Of a DNA stretch of 25,527 bases, positions 8,800 through 20,600 are shown piece by piece (position 1 is the stretch's first letter; each line of letters begins with the position of its first letter). The position numbers were made by a program, and so were the translations under genes. The notes beneath the pieces were generated by a model that saw only the letters and a program-made list of their open reading frames with translations, did not search any database and was not told the DNA's origin. Origin of the DNA: Parachlorella kessleri (lineage: Eukaryota > Chlorophyta > Trebouxiophyceae > Chlorellales > Chlorellaceae); NCBI GenBank assembly GCA_001598975.1, contig BBXU01002776.1, positions 1-25,527 on the forward strand, given 5' to 3'.

Positions 8800-11700
8800 A
8801 TGGCCCTCTCGGCAAGGGTCTGGCTTCGCTGGGCCCGAGGGCAGTGGCGTGGCATCTCCACATCCGCAGCAGCAGACCCCACCCTGCTTGGAGGTACCTA
8901 AACTCGCAGGCTGTGGAGTGGGCTAGTTGGTGTTCCATACCAGTGTTGCCAGGAGGCTTGTGGTAATAGGCAGCAGCCTCCGCTTGCAGCTTCCAGCGGG
9001 AGACTGGCCTCTGGCGCGCTGCCTTGGGCACTCGTGCAGTGCACCTCACTTGGCTCGTGCACCCACTGCATAGCCCTTACATGCCCAACAGCTCTGTTCT
9101 TAGTGTGCAGAGTATGGTCCGGGGCGTTTGCAGCCGCAGGTGGTGCCCTTCCAGCTGAGCCCAGAGCAGGTGGGCTGGGGAAGAGCAAGGGGCTGCCGTT
9201 GGAGCACGACAGGCAGCTGCCGGCACGCTTGTAGCCTCTTAGAAGTGCCGTGCATGGATGCGCATGCCGGCAGGGTCTCACCTGCAGCCTTGCGTGAGCT
9301 ATATGCCTGGGACCGCCCTTGCGTCTTCACGTGACCCTCTCCAGCCTCTCCTGCTTGGCTACAAGCAGGCTAAGCAAGAGTTCCTCAGGTGGCAGCGGCG
9401 CCGGCGCCTGCACCTGGCTCCCAGCAGCCTGCTGAGCGAGGGCACCTACGACCTCAAGGCGGGCATGCTGCCCTTCTGGCTCTTCAGCGTGCGGGCGCGA
9501 GTGGAGTTCCGGGGCTCTGTGGGAGTCTCTGGCGGGTGGGTGGGTGGTGCTCGAGCTCAGGGGGGTGGAGAAATGCCAGAAGGAGGTCCGGTGCCGCTTC
9601 CAAGCAAGTTGATAAAACGGGGTGGACAGTCTGCGACTGAGGTTAGCTGCAAGGCAGGACCTCGCAATGGCCCATGGAGAGCAACTTTGTGCCCGATGTG
9701 TGTTCCCTCCTACGGACGGCTTCATGCATCCCAACCAAGAAAGGGCGCGCTGTGCCATGCTCATGCAGAGGAGATGGCGCCGTCACGTGGCGGGCGGTAG
9801 GGTGGAAGGTGCTGCCACCTCAGGACTACTCATGGACTGACCCATCTATGCAGGCAAGGCTGGCAGCAGGGCTGAGGAGTCGCTGCGGCCACTTTCGCCG
9901 TTGGCTATGTGCAACACGTGCTGTGCTGGGGTTGCCTCGTAACACCACACCCCACCACCCTTCTTGACGGGGGATAAATGCTCACTGTATGACCACCCAT
10001 TCATCCCCAGTGCTGAGCGTGTGCTCCTGGGTGTGGTGTGTGTCTCCCGCCAGGTGTACGCCAGCTACAAGTACCGGCGTGACTTTGCTGAGGTGGCCAA
10101 GGCGGGGGCCAGGCTGCTGGGCATGCTGCGGCCGCTGCCGCGGGAAGCGGCCAGCAGGGGCGCGGTGCCGGGACCTCCTGGCACAGGCTTGCCCCCCACC
10201 AACGGCAGCATCAGCACTAGCGACGGTGGGGGAGGTGTGGACACAACGCCGCTAGACCCTCCCAGCATGCGGCAGGCGGTCGCCTGGGAGTTTGTATTGC
10301 GGGCCATCCACGAAAGAGAGGTGGGCAGTGCCGGCAACTCAGCATGGCATGGTATGGCGGCCCCAGTAGTGCAGTAAACTTCTGTTTAAGGCCTGTGACG
10401 TGACGCTGTTGGAGCCTGGGCTGCTGGTACCTGCGCGTTGAATGGAGGTGTGGTGGTGGGGGTGAGTCGCATGCTGTCTGGCCGCTTCCCACTTTGGGGG
10501 TGGTGGGTTGCTAGTGCAAATGCGCAACCTGTGCCTGGCCTTGGCAGGCTTCTTTATCAGGGCACCCACTTTTTGGGATGTGTGTGCTGGTACACCCCCC
10601 CCACAGACACACACCCCACCCGCCCACCCAACCCAGCCACCCACACGCCACCCTCCTGCAGGAGCTTGCAGCGGAGCAGCGGCTTAGAGAGGAGCACGGC
10701 GCGCAGAGCGTGCGCGACATCCACATCCGCGTGGTGCCCCTGCTGCGCCAGGCGCGGCTGGCGTACCTGCCCGCTTACGTGCTGGACTACGTGTACGGCG
10801 AGACCTTCAACGTGCATGGGGAGCGCAAGGCGGAGGAGTTCCAGGCCCTGGTCAGCGGGGCAGGTGGGGGAGCGGGCGGGCGGGCGGGGGCGGGTGGGAG
10901 GGGCATGGGAGTGTCTGGGGTGCCGGTGGGCTGGGAGTGGGGTTGCTAAAATGCTGGTGGTGTATGTGTGTGGGGGGGGCAGGGGCCAGGTGACCTGGGC
11001 CTGAGTGGGAGTGTGTCATGAAGGGAGCATGGCGCTGGATGAAGCATACGGATGAGAGGGACGCATGAGACGAGCCGCAGGCAGCTTCCGCTGCTGCGTG
11101 GGGAGGTTCGTGAAGCAGCCTGCCTTCCCCACTCCTGGGCCGGCTTTGTTGCTCACAAGGTATCTAGCTCTGGTGACGCTGGTCCTACTCCGCCCCCCGG
11201 TGCTGCAGTGCCGGGCGCCGTGGCCGGTCAGCGCCACATCAGCTCCCGCAAGGCCTCGCTGGCGGCGGGGGGCCTGGCGGTGGGGGTGATGGGCGCCAGT
11301 GCTGCCGCTGCGCCACTGCTGGGCATGGACCCCTGGGCGCTGGTGGGACTGGAGGGGGGCTTCTACGCTGTCCTCACAGCGTGGACGGCAGGTGTGTGGG
11401 TGGGGTGGGGGGAGGGGTGGGGTGGGGGTGGGGGGGGGGGTAGGGAGGTTGCACCAGTCGGCCTGGCGCTGGGGCGGCCCAACTTGCCGGGCCGGGGCGT
11501 GGGAGGGCAGGACAGTTGGTCCATAGTAGCAGCAGGGCACCGCAGGAGGCTGGCGTCACTGCACATACAAGCGACCGCTGTGTGTCAATGTAAATTGACA
11601 GGCGGTGCCGTGCCTTGACCTGCAACCTCTGTGGCAGTGCGTTGGCAGCGCTGGCCCCAGTAACAGGGCAGCCGTGACATGTGAGGACCGTTCGAGAAAT

Positions 11701-13776
11701 TGGGCATTTCCCGTCTTCTCTTTCGGAGGTGGCTTGGAAGGGCATCGAGTTGAGGTCATCCTGCCGACTCCCATGCACATGGTCGGCCTGCAGGCGTGGG
11801 TGCGCGCCTGCTGCCGCTGCTGGTGAGGCAGCAGCGGGAGGATGCGAGGGTGAGGGGTGAGGAGGCGGAGATGGAGCGGGTGGTCAGCATGGGCCTGGGG
11901 CCACACCACCCGGGCTCGCCGGAGCAGGAGGTGTGTGTGTAAGGGGGGAGGGGGCAGGAAGAAGAGGGATGGGGGCGTCAGGGTGGGGTGAGGGTGGCGC
12001 GGGGTCGGTCTGGCAGGGCCGGCGGTTACTGGTCATGCTTGCTAGCTGTTGATGCTTGCTAACTGTTGAGAGGGGCCCCTGGTGTGTGCTGAGCACCCTC
12101 TCTGGGTGTGTGTATCATGTGGCTGCGGGGGTGCTTGCTGGCTGGTTGCAGGCGTGTGGGGTGGGTTTGGGCTGCCCCTTCCCTGCCAATTTCTTAAGGA
12201 GATTGTGTAATGATTATAGACAGGTAGCCCATGGGGGACATGCCCGGCGCTGCAGGTGCTGCGCAGCAATGCGGAGTGGCGGCGGTGGGAGCGCGCGGAC
12301 CGGTCGGGGTGGCAGGAGCACAAGCGGCAGCGCTGGGCGGAGGAGCTGTGGAGGGGGCAGCACAGGAGGCGCCTGGAGCGCTTGCGGTGGGTCGGGGGGT
12401 CGGTGGGCGGGGCCTTGGGGTACCCTTGCCCCGGTTCAAGTCCGCTAGCTTGCGTGCCGGGCGGTGCTGTAAGATGAGAGTTCTGAGGAGTTCTGGGACG
12501 TAGGTTTGGGACAGCACAGCAGGCCACAGGCGCGGGCTTGCCAGCTGCCTATGGCAGGCCCCTGAGTGACCGGGCAACAGCTGCAAAACACGTGCACGCT
12601 GGCATGTCACTGCAGCTGCAGCTGTTGTCATCGAGGTGCAGTGGGCTGGGTGCCTGCCTGCAGGGTTGCTGAGCGTCTGCGGCAGGAGGCGGAGCGGCAG
12701 CAGGAGGAGGACGCTCGGGAGCGGCGGCGCCAGAAACGGTGGGGCGGCAGCAGCCAGCAGCACTACTTCAGGTGTGTGGGGGGCCAGAAGCGCCTTGGCG
12801 GCAGTAGCCAGCAGCAGTACTTCAGGTAGTCAAAAATTGGGGGCTTGGTGAGGGCGCCGGCCTGGCGTGTCTAGCAGTGTTGAATACCACCCAGCGCCAG
12901 GCGGCTGCATCGGCAGCGTGAGAGGCTCCCTGCTCCCAATCTCTATAAGTAGCCACCGACAAGTGGGCAGGGCCGGCACTTGTACCCTGCAGCCGACAAT
13001 CAGCTGCCACTTGCCCACATGCACTCCCCTCCAGGCTCCAGCGAGGTGCCCCCTGGTGCCCCCCCTTCTGCCGCCGCCGCTGCTGCAGGGACCGGCACAA
13101 CGTGTTTGCAGGGGGCCACAAGGCGGGCGGGCGGCGCGACTTCCTGGGCTACTACCACCTGCTGGGGCTGGACGGCCGGCCGCAGGGCAGCGTGAGCCAG
13201 GAGGACATCAAGCACGCCTTCCGCAGGGCGGCGCTCCAGTGGCACCCAGACAAGCACGAGGTAGGGAGGGAGGCGGTGTGAGGGGTAGGAAGGGAGGAGG
13301 GGTAGAGGAGGGGGGGGGGGGGGGCAGGCAGGCAGGGCTCAGCAGCAGCTGCTTTGTCATGCTGGGCGGGTCGAGAGGTTGATAGCTGGGAGGCTCCTTG
13401 TGTGTGCCCTGCAGCAATGGTGGAGGCCGGTTGGTTGTGTGGCGACTGTGGCACAGCCGGGGCGGTTATTTTGGCCGGCTAGCATGCCGTGCTCCAAGCA
13501 TGGTATACTCGCTCTTGCACCGGGTACCGGAGTTACCAGCTTGGCTCACCGCTGCCCTGCACTCCCGTCGCACACACAAACACACACATGCATCTGGGTC
13601 CCGGCCCTTGTCTACAGCACTTGTCTGTGTGCCCCAAAACTGTGCAGGGCCACCAGGATGCCGCCACCAAGCGCCACGCCCGCGAGCGCTTCAGCCAGAT
13701 CAGGGCTGCCTTTGAGGTGCTGCGTGACCCTGAGCTACGGCAGCAGTACGACAATGGGCAGCATGTGAAGCCTTAA
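8800..13776 (+). CDS. Membrane-anchored J-domain protein, probably mitochondrial, complete
   Basis: A predicted Hsp70 co-chaperone. Twelve exons: 8800-8893, 9111-9169, 9369-9535, 9769-9853, 10054-10320, 10662-10863, 11209-11391, 11794-11930, 12256-12386, 12664-12771, 13089-13260, 13648-13776; 577 aa. Residues 1-31 are rich in Arg, Ala, Ser and Trp with no acid until near the end, a good mitochondrial presequence. Residues 42-90 carry VVPFQLSPEQ, then a basic Trp/Arg helix, then LPFWLFS; I recall this PF...PFWLF pattern from plant proteins of unknown role. Two hydrophobic stretches, 309-331 and 334-350, suggest a membrane anchor. Residues 400-477 are charged and probably coiled coil. The C-terminal J domain (about 497-573) keeps YYHLLGL, a basic helix II, HPD at 530-532 and the helix III FEVLRDPELRQQYD. 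All phases close. Intron 4 uses a GC donor (CAG|GCAAGG). Exon 10 may extend to 12825 using a duplicated donor, adding 18 residues. The J domain is certain; the client and organelle are inferred. Confidence 0.87.
11392..11450 (+). repeat. G-rich intronic tract
   Basis: Just after the donor of J-domain gene intron 7, nearly every base of the sense strand is G or T, with many runs of three to ten G. It could fold as a G-quadruplex. Similar G-rich stretches follow the donors of introns 6, 8 and 11 of the same gene. Confidence 0.8.
12731..12827 (+). repeat. 54-bp tandem duplication spanning a splice donor
   Basis: 12731-12773 and 12785-12827 align without gaps at 36 of 43 bases, with a 54-bp period. 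Each copy encodes a QKR-(W/L)-GGSSQQ-x-YFR peptide and ends in TTCAG|GT, a phase 2 donor. The duplication is therefore in frame and provides two alternative 5' splice sites for exon 10 of the J-domain gene. Confidence 0.9.
13310..13324 (+). repeat. Poly-G run of 15
   Basis: Fifteen consecutive G on the sense strand of J-domain gene intron 11, preceded by a purine-rich tract from 13261. Its exact length is liable to sequencing error. Confidence 0.85.
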
Positions 13777-14649
13777 CTAGGGCTGACCTTTATACTGCTT
13801 CTGGGTGCCTGCCGGGCCGTGTGAGGTCGTGGGCTGCTGCACTACACCTGCAGCCCAACCAAACATACCTTGGATGCTGTGCTCCAGTTTTTCTATGTGT
13901 CTGCCTTGCTCTGTGCACTGCTCTGCGAACTGCTGACGCACTTCCCTCTGGGGGCTGCCGACATCTCTTCCATTTATTCTTACCCTGATGTGTATACGTC
14001 TTGCTGTCGTGTGCCTCATGCGCAGGAAATAGGTATTTCCAAAGCAAGTTGACATGCTCTGCTTTCTATAGCAACAATGTTGTTGCAACCAATTCAGTAA
14101 TCTTGCAAAGTCAGCAGAGCTGGAACAGTGTAGTAATACGTAAATACCAATGACATGCTCATGTCAGCTTGTCAAGGACTCGTAAGTCGGTTTAGTCAAG
14201 AGTGGACCCACACTGCTATGCTTATCCTAACAAGCTCTAAACCTGGGACTGGCTAACATACGCGTCTACCTACCTGGCTACTGGGCATGTCTCACTTGGT
14301 GGGCAAGTAGCCAATATGTGCTACCTGCCATTCCCAGCAAAGCAGAGCTCAGCTGTTTCCAACTCAACCTCACACCAACAAGCCCCAAATCTCCGCTAAA
14401 GTACAGTGGGCCTTTGCTAGCTACGCGCAGTGCTGACCTGACCTGCCCCTTCCTATAGCCTATACTGAAACCTAGGCCGCCTTCCTATTCAGACCGCTTG
14501 CCTCTGAACACAATCAGGGTCAATGCAACCAAGCCGATTCCAGAGCACAATGCAACCTCAGTCAAGTCCACCCCTATCTCCTCTCTATTCACAACGCCTG
14601 TCACCATCACTAATACAAGATGACAAGCCCGGTAGGCTGGGGCTTTGCC
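13777..14649. other. Convergent 3' spacer between J-domain gene and ORC1
   Basis: Both neighbours end here, so the 873 bp holds two 3' UTRs. Base composition is visibly less GC-rich than in the genes. I found no TGTAA on the plus strand after 13776 nor on the minus strand after the ORC1 stop, so the polyadenylation signals must be variants. A short perfect hairpin lies at 14071-14086. No gene was recognised. Confidence 0.6.
14071..14086. repeat. Perfect 7-bp hairpin, 2-nt loop
   Basis: GCAACAA followed by TG and then TTGTTGC. It lies in the middle of the spacer between two convergent genes. It may be chance, or help 3' end formation; nothing else supports a role. Confidence 0.5.
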
Positions 14650-17600
14650 TCAGGCTGCCGTGCCTAGCCTGTCTGCCAGCCAAGCGATCTGCGTGTCAGC
14701 TTTGAGGGCGTGCTCAAGGTCGTTCAGCGGCACGTTGAGCGACATCTTCATTTTCAGCCGCTTCTGGCCTGCACAGGCATGGTTGGGGGGAGGCGGCAGG
14801 TGTTGTGGTGGCCGAGGTAACCCTGGCAACAAGGGACCGGTGCCAGGTAGATGTCCAGGGGAAGCTCCATGTGCCACCTTACAACAAGACAAAACAGCCA
14901 AACAGCTGCTGCTGCAGCAACGGGGCGCTCCAGCTACTGTATCTGGCTGACCTGGGTCACACAGGATGATGCGCTTGCTGCCCAGCCGCACCGCTGCCTC
15001 CAGCACGGCGCCAAACTCGTACTGCAGGGCAGACCCAAGCGCAGGGATTTGAGGGAACACACTGCGACAGCGTTGTTAGGCTGGTGCCCAGCATGCCTCA
15101 CAGCAGGCCGCAGGTTTCGGCGAGGGGCAGGCAGCTCCAGGTCAGCCACTTGGGCAGGTGGGCCGCTGGTTCACTCGTGCAGCCTGCTTGGACTGTCTAG
15201 TCAGTAACAGCGTACCGCCACCTGACCATGCTGCTTGGACTGTCTGTACAGCGTATGTCTGGCTCTGGCCCGGGCGGGTGGCCCTGCACTCACCTGCGCC
15301 TCCATGTTGTTGCTGCACAGGTTGCGCAGGCGGTCAGCCACATCCTCTAGCAGCGCCTCGGCTCTGCGGCAGTCCAGCGTGCAAAGCATTGGCGCTCCGT
15401 GCTGGCTAGTGACCGGATGGACACTACATGTGATGGCGGTTTGCACAGTTGGGTGCGTCCGTGCAGGCCGGGTTCTTCATAACAACCCCTGCACGCCTGG
15501 TTACCACCTCAAGCCGCAGCTGCTGCTCCCTCAGTCCCTCGCTGACGCCTTGGGTAAAAGGGGACCTCCCAAAGGACCCAAGGGCTTTTCACCCTCCACA
15601 GCAGCACACCCCCAACCTGCAGACAGGCAAGTCCAGCGCCGCCCCAGCTTATGCCCACCTGCCACTGAAGCGTGCCTCCAGGTGCAGGGCTGCCAGCAGC
15701 AGCCGCTCCAGGCGCGAGGCGCTCTTGATCATGAGCACGTGCGAGGTGTTGAACATCTCCTGAATAGCGGCGCTGACGTGGCGCATCTGCAGCCAGAGCC
15801 GGTTGGTCAGGTCATTGTCGCAACCGCCTCTCGTGCGGGACAAGAATGAGCCTCAAGCTCATAACATTGACTCTGCTGGGTGTCTTGGATTCTCCTGGGG
15901 ACACCCCGAGAAGCTGAACCTGCGATGGCCTGCCGTGGCCCAGGCAGGGATAAATGGGCCGGTTTGCTCTCAGCCAACCTCACCTGCACAGTGCCGTTCT
16001 CAACCTGCTGCTGCGAGCTGCCAGTTGCAGCGCTACTGCCGCCGCTGCTAGTCCCACCCGCTTCTTGCTGCTGCTGCCGCTCCCTCTGTTGGCGTATCCA
16101 TCGCTCCTCCGCTATCTCGGCCGCCCTGCAGTGGCACCCAGCTTGCTTGTCTCCTCACAGCACTACCACAGCAAGATCAGGAACAGGTCCCAGAAGTGTC
16201 AAGTCAGCAAGGCAGCGAAGCTGGGCCTGGTTGGTATGCCAACCCTCGAAAACACACCCAAACCTCCAGGTGTGCAAGCATGCGCGCTTTGCTAGGCACA
16301 CAGCCAGCCCCAGTGAGCTGTTGTAAGCTCCCTCCTGCTTGACACCTTCTTCCTGGCTCCTGCGTGGCCTTCACATTAATTACCTCCACCGCAGCAAGCC
16401 CAGTTCAGCCCCGCCCCCGCCCCGCACCTTCTGCACAGCTCCAGGCAGCGGCGCACATCGCCCGAGCAGTTGGCCACCTTCTGGGAGACCAGCTTGACGG
16501 CCTTGGGGTCAAACGCGGTCAGCCCCTCCAGCCGCGACGCGATGATCTGCTCCAGCTGCTCCGTGCGGTAGGGGTGGAACACAACGCGCCGCCCGGCAAG
16601 CCGGCTGCAAGAGAGGGAGGGAAGAGGTGGACCTTAGCCAGCAGGCACCAGGACGACAAAGTGGCCGTCATGCATGCCACCAATGCTTCGCTGTTAAAAT
16701 CATATCAGCCTCTCCTTAAAAGGTGCGCTGCTTGCCTGGCGGCAGTGCAAGCGAAGCGTGGACTCCCGTGGAGTTGCCATAGACCAGGCTGTCCCTCATT
16801 GGTCCCAGGTGCCCCCTTTGCTGAGCCTAAATTCCGCCATGCGTACGCCATGTCAGCTTCCCAAACCCACTCACCTGGAGATGCGCTGGTGCAGCCTCTC
16901 AGGTAGGTCCATTGTGTTGGCGATGCCGATGATGCTCAGCCGCGACCCCTTGCGCCCTGGCCAGTCAAACAGGTTATACAGCACCGTCTGCAGCAGGAGC
17001 AGGAAGCGGAGGCGCGTCATTGGGTCGAGAGGCATGCCAGCACATAGACTAGAGCAGCAAAACAGTCCAGCAGAAAAGCCAACATGCTCTATACGCGTGC
17101 AAGATACTGCAAGCAAGGTGCAAGGCCCGGACGGGCGCTGCCAGCAAAGACTCCATGTTGGCCAGCGGTGCTGTGGCAACATTGGCTATGGAGGAGCATG
17201 AGGCAGCACGACACACACAACGTTCCTGCTACCCCCCTCCCCTCGCCACTTGCCTGGGTCCTGTTGACCAGCACATCCATCTCGTCCACCAGAACGATGG
17301 TGGGCCGCCGCAGCCCCGCCCCCTTGCGGCCGCCGGCGCTCATCATGTCGTCCAGCAGCTGGGCGGCATTTTGCGGGCCCACCCGGTCCCCGGTCAGCGC
17401 CTGGCAGGGAGGGCAGCAAGACTGGCAGCTCATCACCACCATGCTTGCTTGGGGTGGAGTGTACCCAGGAGAGCTGGTGGGCAAGTGCCATCAGCAGCAA
17501 GTGTGCAACCTGGGACACAAAACCAATTGCAGGCACTTTGCCAGGTCGCAAGATTACATATTGCGAGGTCTCCCGGCTCCGACAGAGATCAGGTAACTTT

Positions 17601-20600
17601 TTTACACTGACGCCCGCCAAATGCAAGGTGGTAAACTGGTCCCTCACAGGCTGGTGGTGCATACTGTAGCAAGCCGCCACCCTGCCCTGGGCATACCTCG
17701 TACAGCGCAGAGTACGCGTGCTGCGGCGAGGGCAGGCGCAGGCCATTGACCTCCACAAACTGGAAGTGTGGGGCCTTGCCCTCCTCCGCCCGCCGCTTGA
17801 ATCCGCGCATGACCTCCAGCACCGTGGCAGTCTTGCCTGTGCCAGGGATGCCCGACACATACAGGCAGCGCCCACACCCTGCCTCCTCTGCAAGGGCCAA
17901 GTGGCGGGCAGGAAGCACACCGGGATTGAGGGGCAGTGCAGGCGCGGCACAGGCACAATCCACAGCATCTGCACACCGTCAGAGGAGTGCAGGTGGATAT
18001 GAAAGCGTGCCAGTGGCTGGGCCATGCACCCCCCCCCTTGGCAGCAGTACACCGCCAGTCACAGTAGAGTCATGTCCCACAAGGGCTGAGATCAACCATG
18101 AAGCCCAGTTGAGCAGGGCTGTAGTAGTCGGACCTTGCCCTGCTATCCACAGCAGAGGCTCCCGTGCACAGGGCGCAGCACGCTCCTCCACTCGCCCGCC
18201 CTCACCCGTGTCTGCCAGCACCTCCTCCACAAATTGCGCCACCTGGCGGCGCTCCGGCTCGCGGCAGGGCAGGCACTCAGGCACCACCGTCAGCGTCAGC
18301 ATGCTGCGCGCCTGCGCCAGCGCGGAAGCCTCGCCGCCGGCGCCACCGCGGTGCCCATGCCGACGCACATGCTCTGGGATTGCCAGCGCCCCAACACGGT
18401 CCAGGAACTGCTCGCCGCCCTGGCAGTAGCAAACATGAAATGACAACTAGACTATTTGGACCTTAGAGAGGCCAGGCCATATTGTTTGCTTTAAATGCTA
18501 AGCTGTGAGCAGACGAAGGCAGTGTGCGTGTAAGAGGCACAGGCTCGAGCTGGGCCGGTCGCTACTCAGCCTTGAATGTGCCTTGAGCGAATCACACAAC
18601 TGTCAACACTTCCTAGGTTTCAGTGGCGATGGGGGTGTCGGTGGTGGTAAGCATCGGCAGCCTCGCACCTGGCCTGTCAGAGACCCGCACCTGCTTCTTC
18701 CTTGTTCCCCTACTGCGCCCGCTCCGCATGTTCTTGGCCTTCATCAGCCCCTTCTCCGCCCAGCAAGCGTAGATGGGCTTACTGCCTACCACATCCCGGT
18801 CCTGCCACGGCACCATGAGCGGGTGCCAATGACTGTAAGACAACATCAGGAGGCATTGGGCGGGGGACCCAGGAAAGCATGGTATTATGCATGGCATTGT
18901 GTGCCGAGCGCATGTGTAGCCCCCACTGTGCATGTGTGCGTATCAGTGAAGGAGTAAGGCAGTGAGCCAGCTGCCGCCAAGACTGCCCACCTCCTCTTCC
19001 GGCTCGTCATCCGAGCTGGGGCACCAGTTGTCCTCCTCGTCACTGCTGTCAAACTGTGTCCGCCGGCGGAAGCGCTGCCGCCAGCATGGCAACCCAAGGG
19101 GTAAGAGCTGTCAGTAGTACATGGAGTGTGGTGCCAAAGTAGGCCTGCTACCTAGAGTTGACAGCAATAGCCATTACAGGTGCATGCTGTAATATGCATA
19201 TACGTAATCAGTCCTGTGTCTGCCTGGACTTTAGGCCTGGCTGGCTGGCGGGACGAGTAACGACGGTCCGCGCACCCTTCCTAACACCACACCCGTCCTC
19301 CTGCCGCCGCAACCCTGCGCGAGCCGCTGCAGCAGCCAAGTGCACAGACCCCAGGGACACAAACGCACCTCCCAAACGGTGTCATACTCGTACTCGCACA
19401 GGAAGACATTGTCTCCCAGCGCGCCGCTGCCTTTGTAGAAGTCTTCCGGCGGCAGCACGTGGGCCACCTTCTCCAGAGATGCCACCTCCACTTGGTCCCG
19501 CTGCTGGGTCAGGAACACCTCGCGCGCTGCATTGTGCTTCTGCGGTGAGGAGCAAGTTAGGGGGACGGGCCAGCAGGTGAGCCCCCCAAAAGAGATTTCT
19601 TACTGCTGTCGGGGTGCAGCCCTTGCATACGAGCCATTGGCTGCAGCAATATGTGACCGGTCTTGGACATGAGTGAGGAGGGCACAAGCAGTTGCACAGT
19701 GCACACACCCAAGGCAAGCCTCAGGAAAACAGAGGCCATCCGCATCTGCAAAGCCAGTGGCGGAAGGTTGCTACTTTCCTCGCTTCACATATCCCTCGAC
19801 ATGGTCAGCGCCGTGCACACAGTTTGCTGACCTGGCGCCCGATGTGGGTGTTCTGCGGAACCTCAAACCAGCGCAGCATGCACTGCTCTTCCCCGTCCGT
19901 GTCCTCCCAGAGTGCTTCTATCCGGCCAAGGCCCATGCCCTGCTGCTGCAGGAAGAGCTCGCGGGAGCAACATGCAGCTCGAGGGGGCACTGGCTTGCCG
20001 GCTGTGCAATCAGGGCAAAGCCAGTCACCCTGCATGTTAGTAGCCAGAGAAGCATGACACCATTAGAGCTAATGGTGGTTGTGCTTCCAGCGGCAATGTA
20101 CAGGGACGGCTTGCGCTGCAGTCGCTATTGTGGGCTTCATCCAAGACACTCAAACCCAACGAGGCAGTCTGCCAATGTGTATCGGAGGATGTGCAAGCTA
20201 GCAAAGCACCATTACGCCCTCTCATGCACTGTTTTAACAAAACTTTCAATAGATACAGCAGCCCGCTCGAAACACACAACAGTATGGCAGGGATCAGCCG
20301 TACATAAGTCCTCCAACAGAGCTCCCCCCTCCCCTTGTGCCCCAGGCAAGCTCAAGAGGACGCAGCATCTCATGAGGTAGCCTACACCGTTCCCGCCCCA
20401 GCTTGTGTACCCTTCATACCTCTGGCACCTCGTACAGTGGAGGGTCAAGGCAGCCCAGGTGCCAGCCGCCCAGGCAGCGGCCACACTCCAGCATCACCTC
20501 CTCCTCCTGCTCAGAAGACCCACACACCACGCAGCACTCCTCCTCCTCCTCCTCGCCCTCGCTGCACCAGGTTCGGCAGAGAAACCGGCATGGAACTCTC

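Noticed and set aside
12432..12442. GGTTCAAGTCC, a match to the tRNA B box
   Set aside because: The flanks do not form a T stem or an acceptor stem and no A box lies upstream. It sits in an intron of the J-domain gene.
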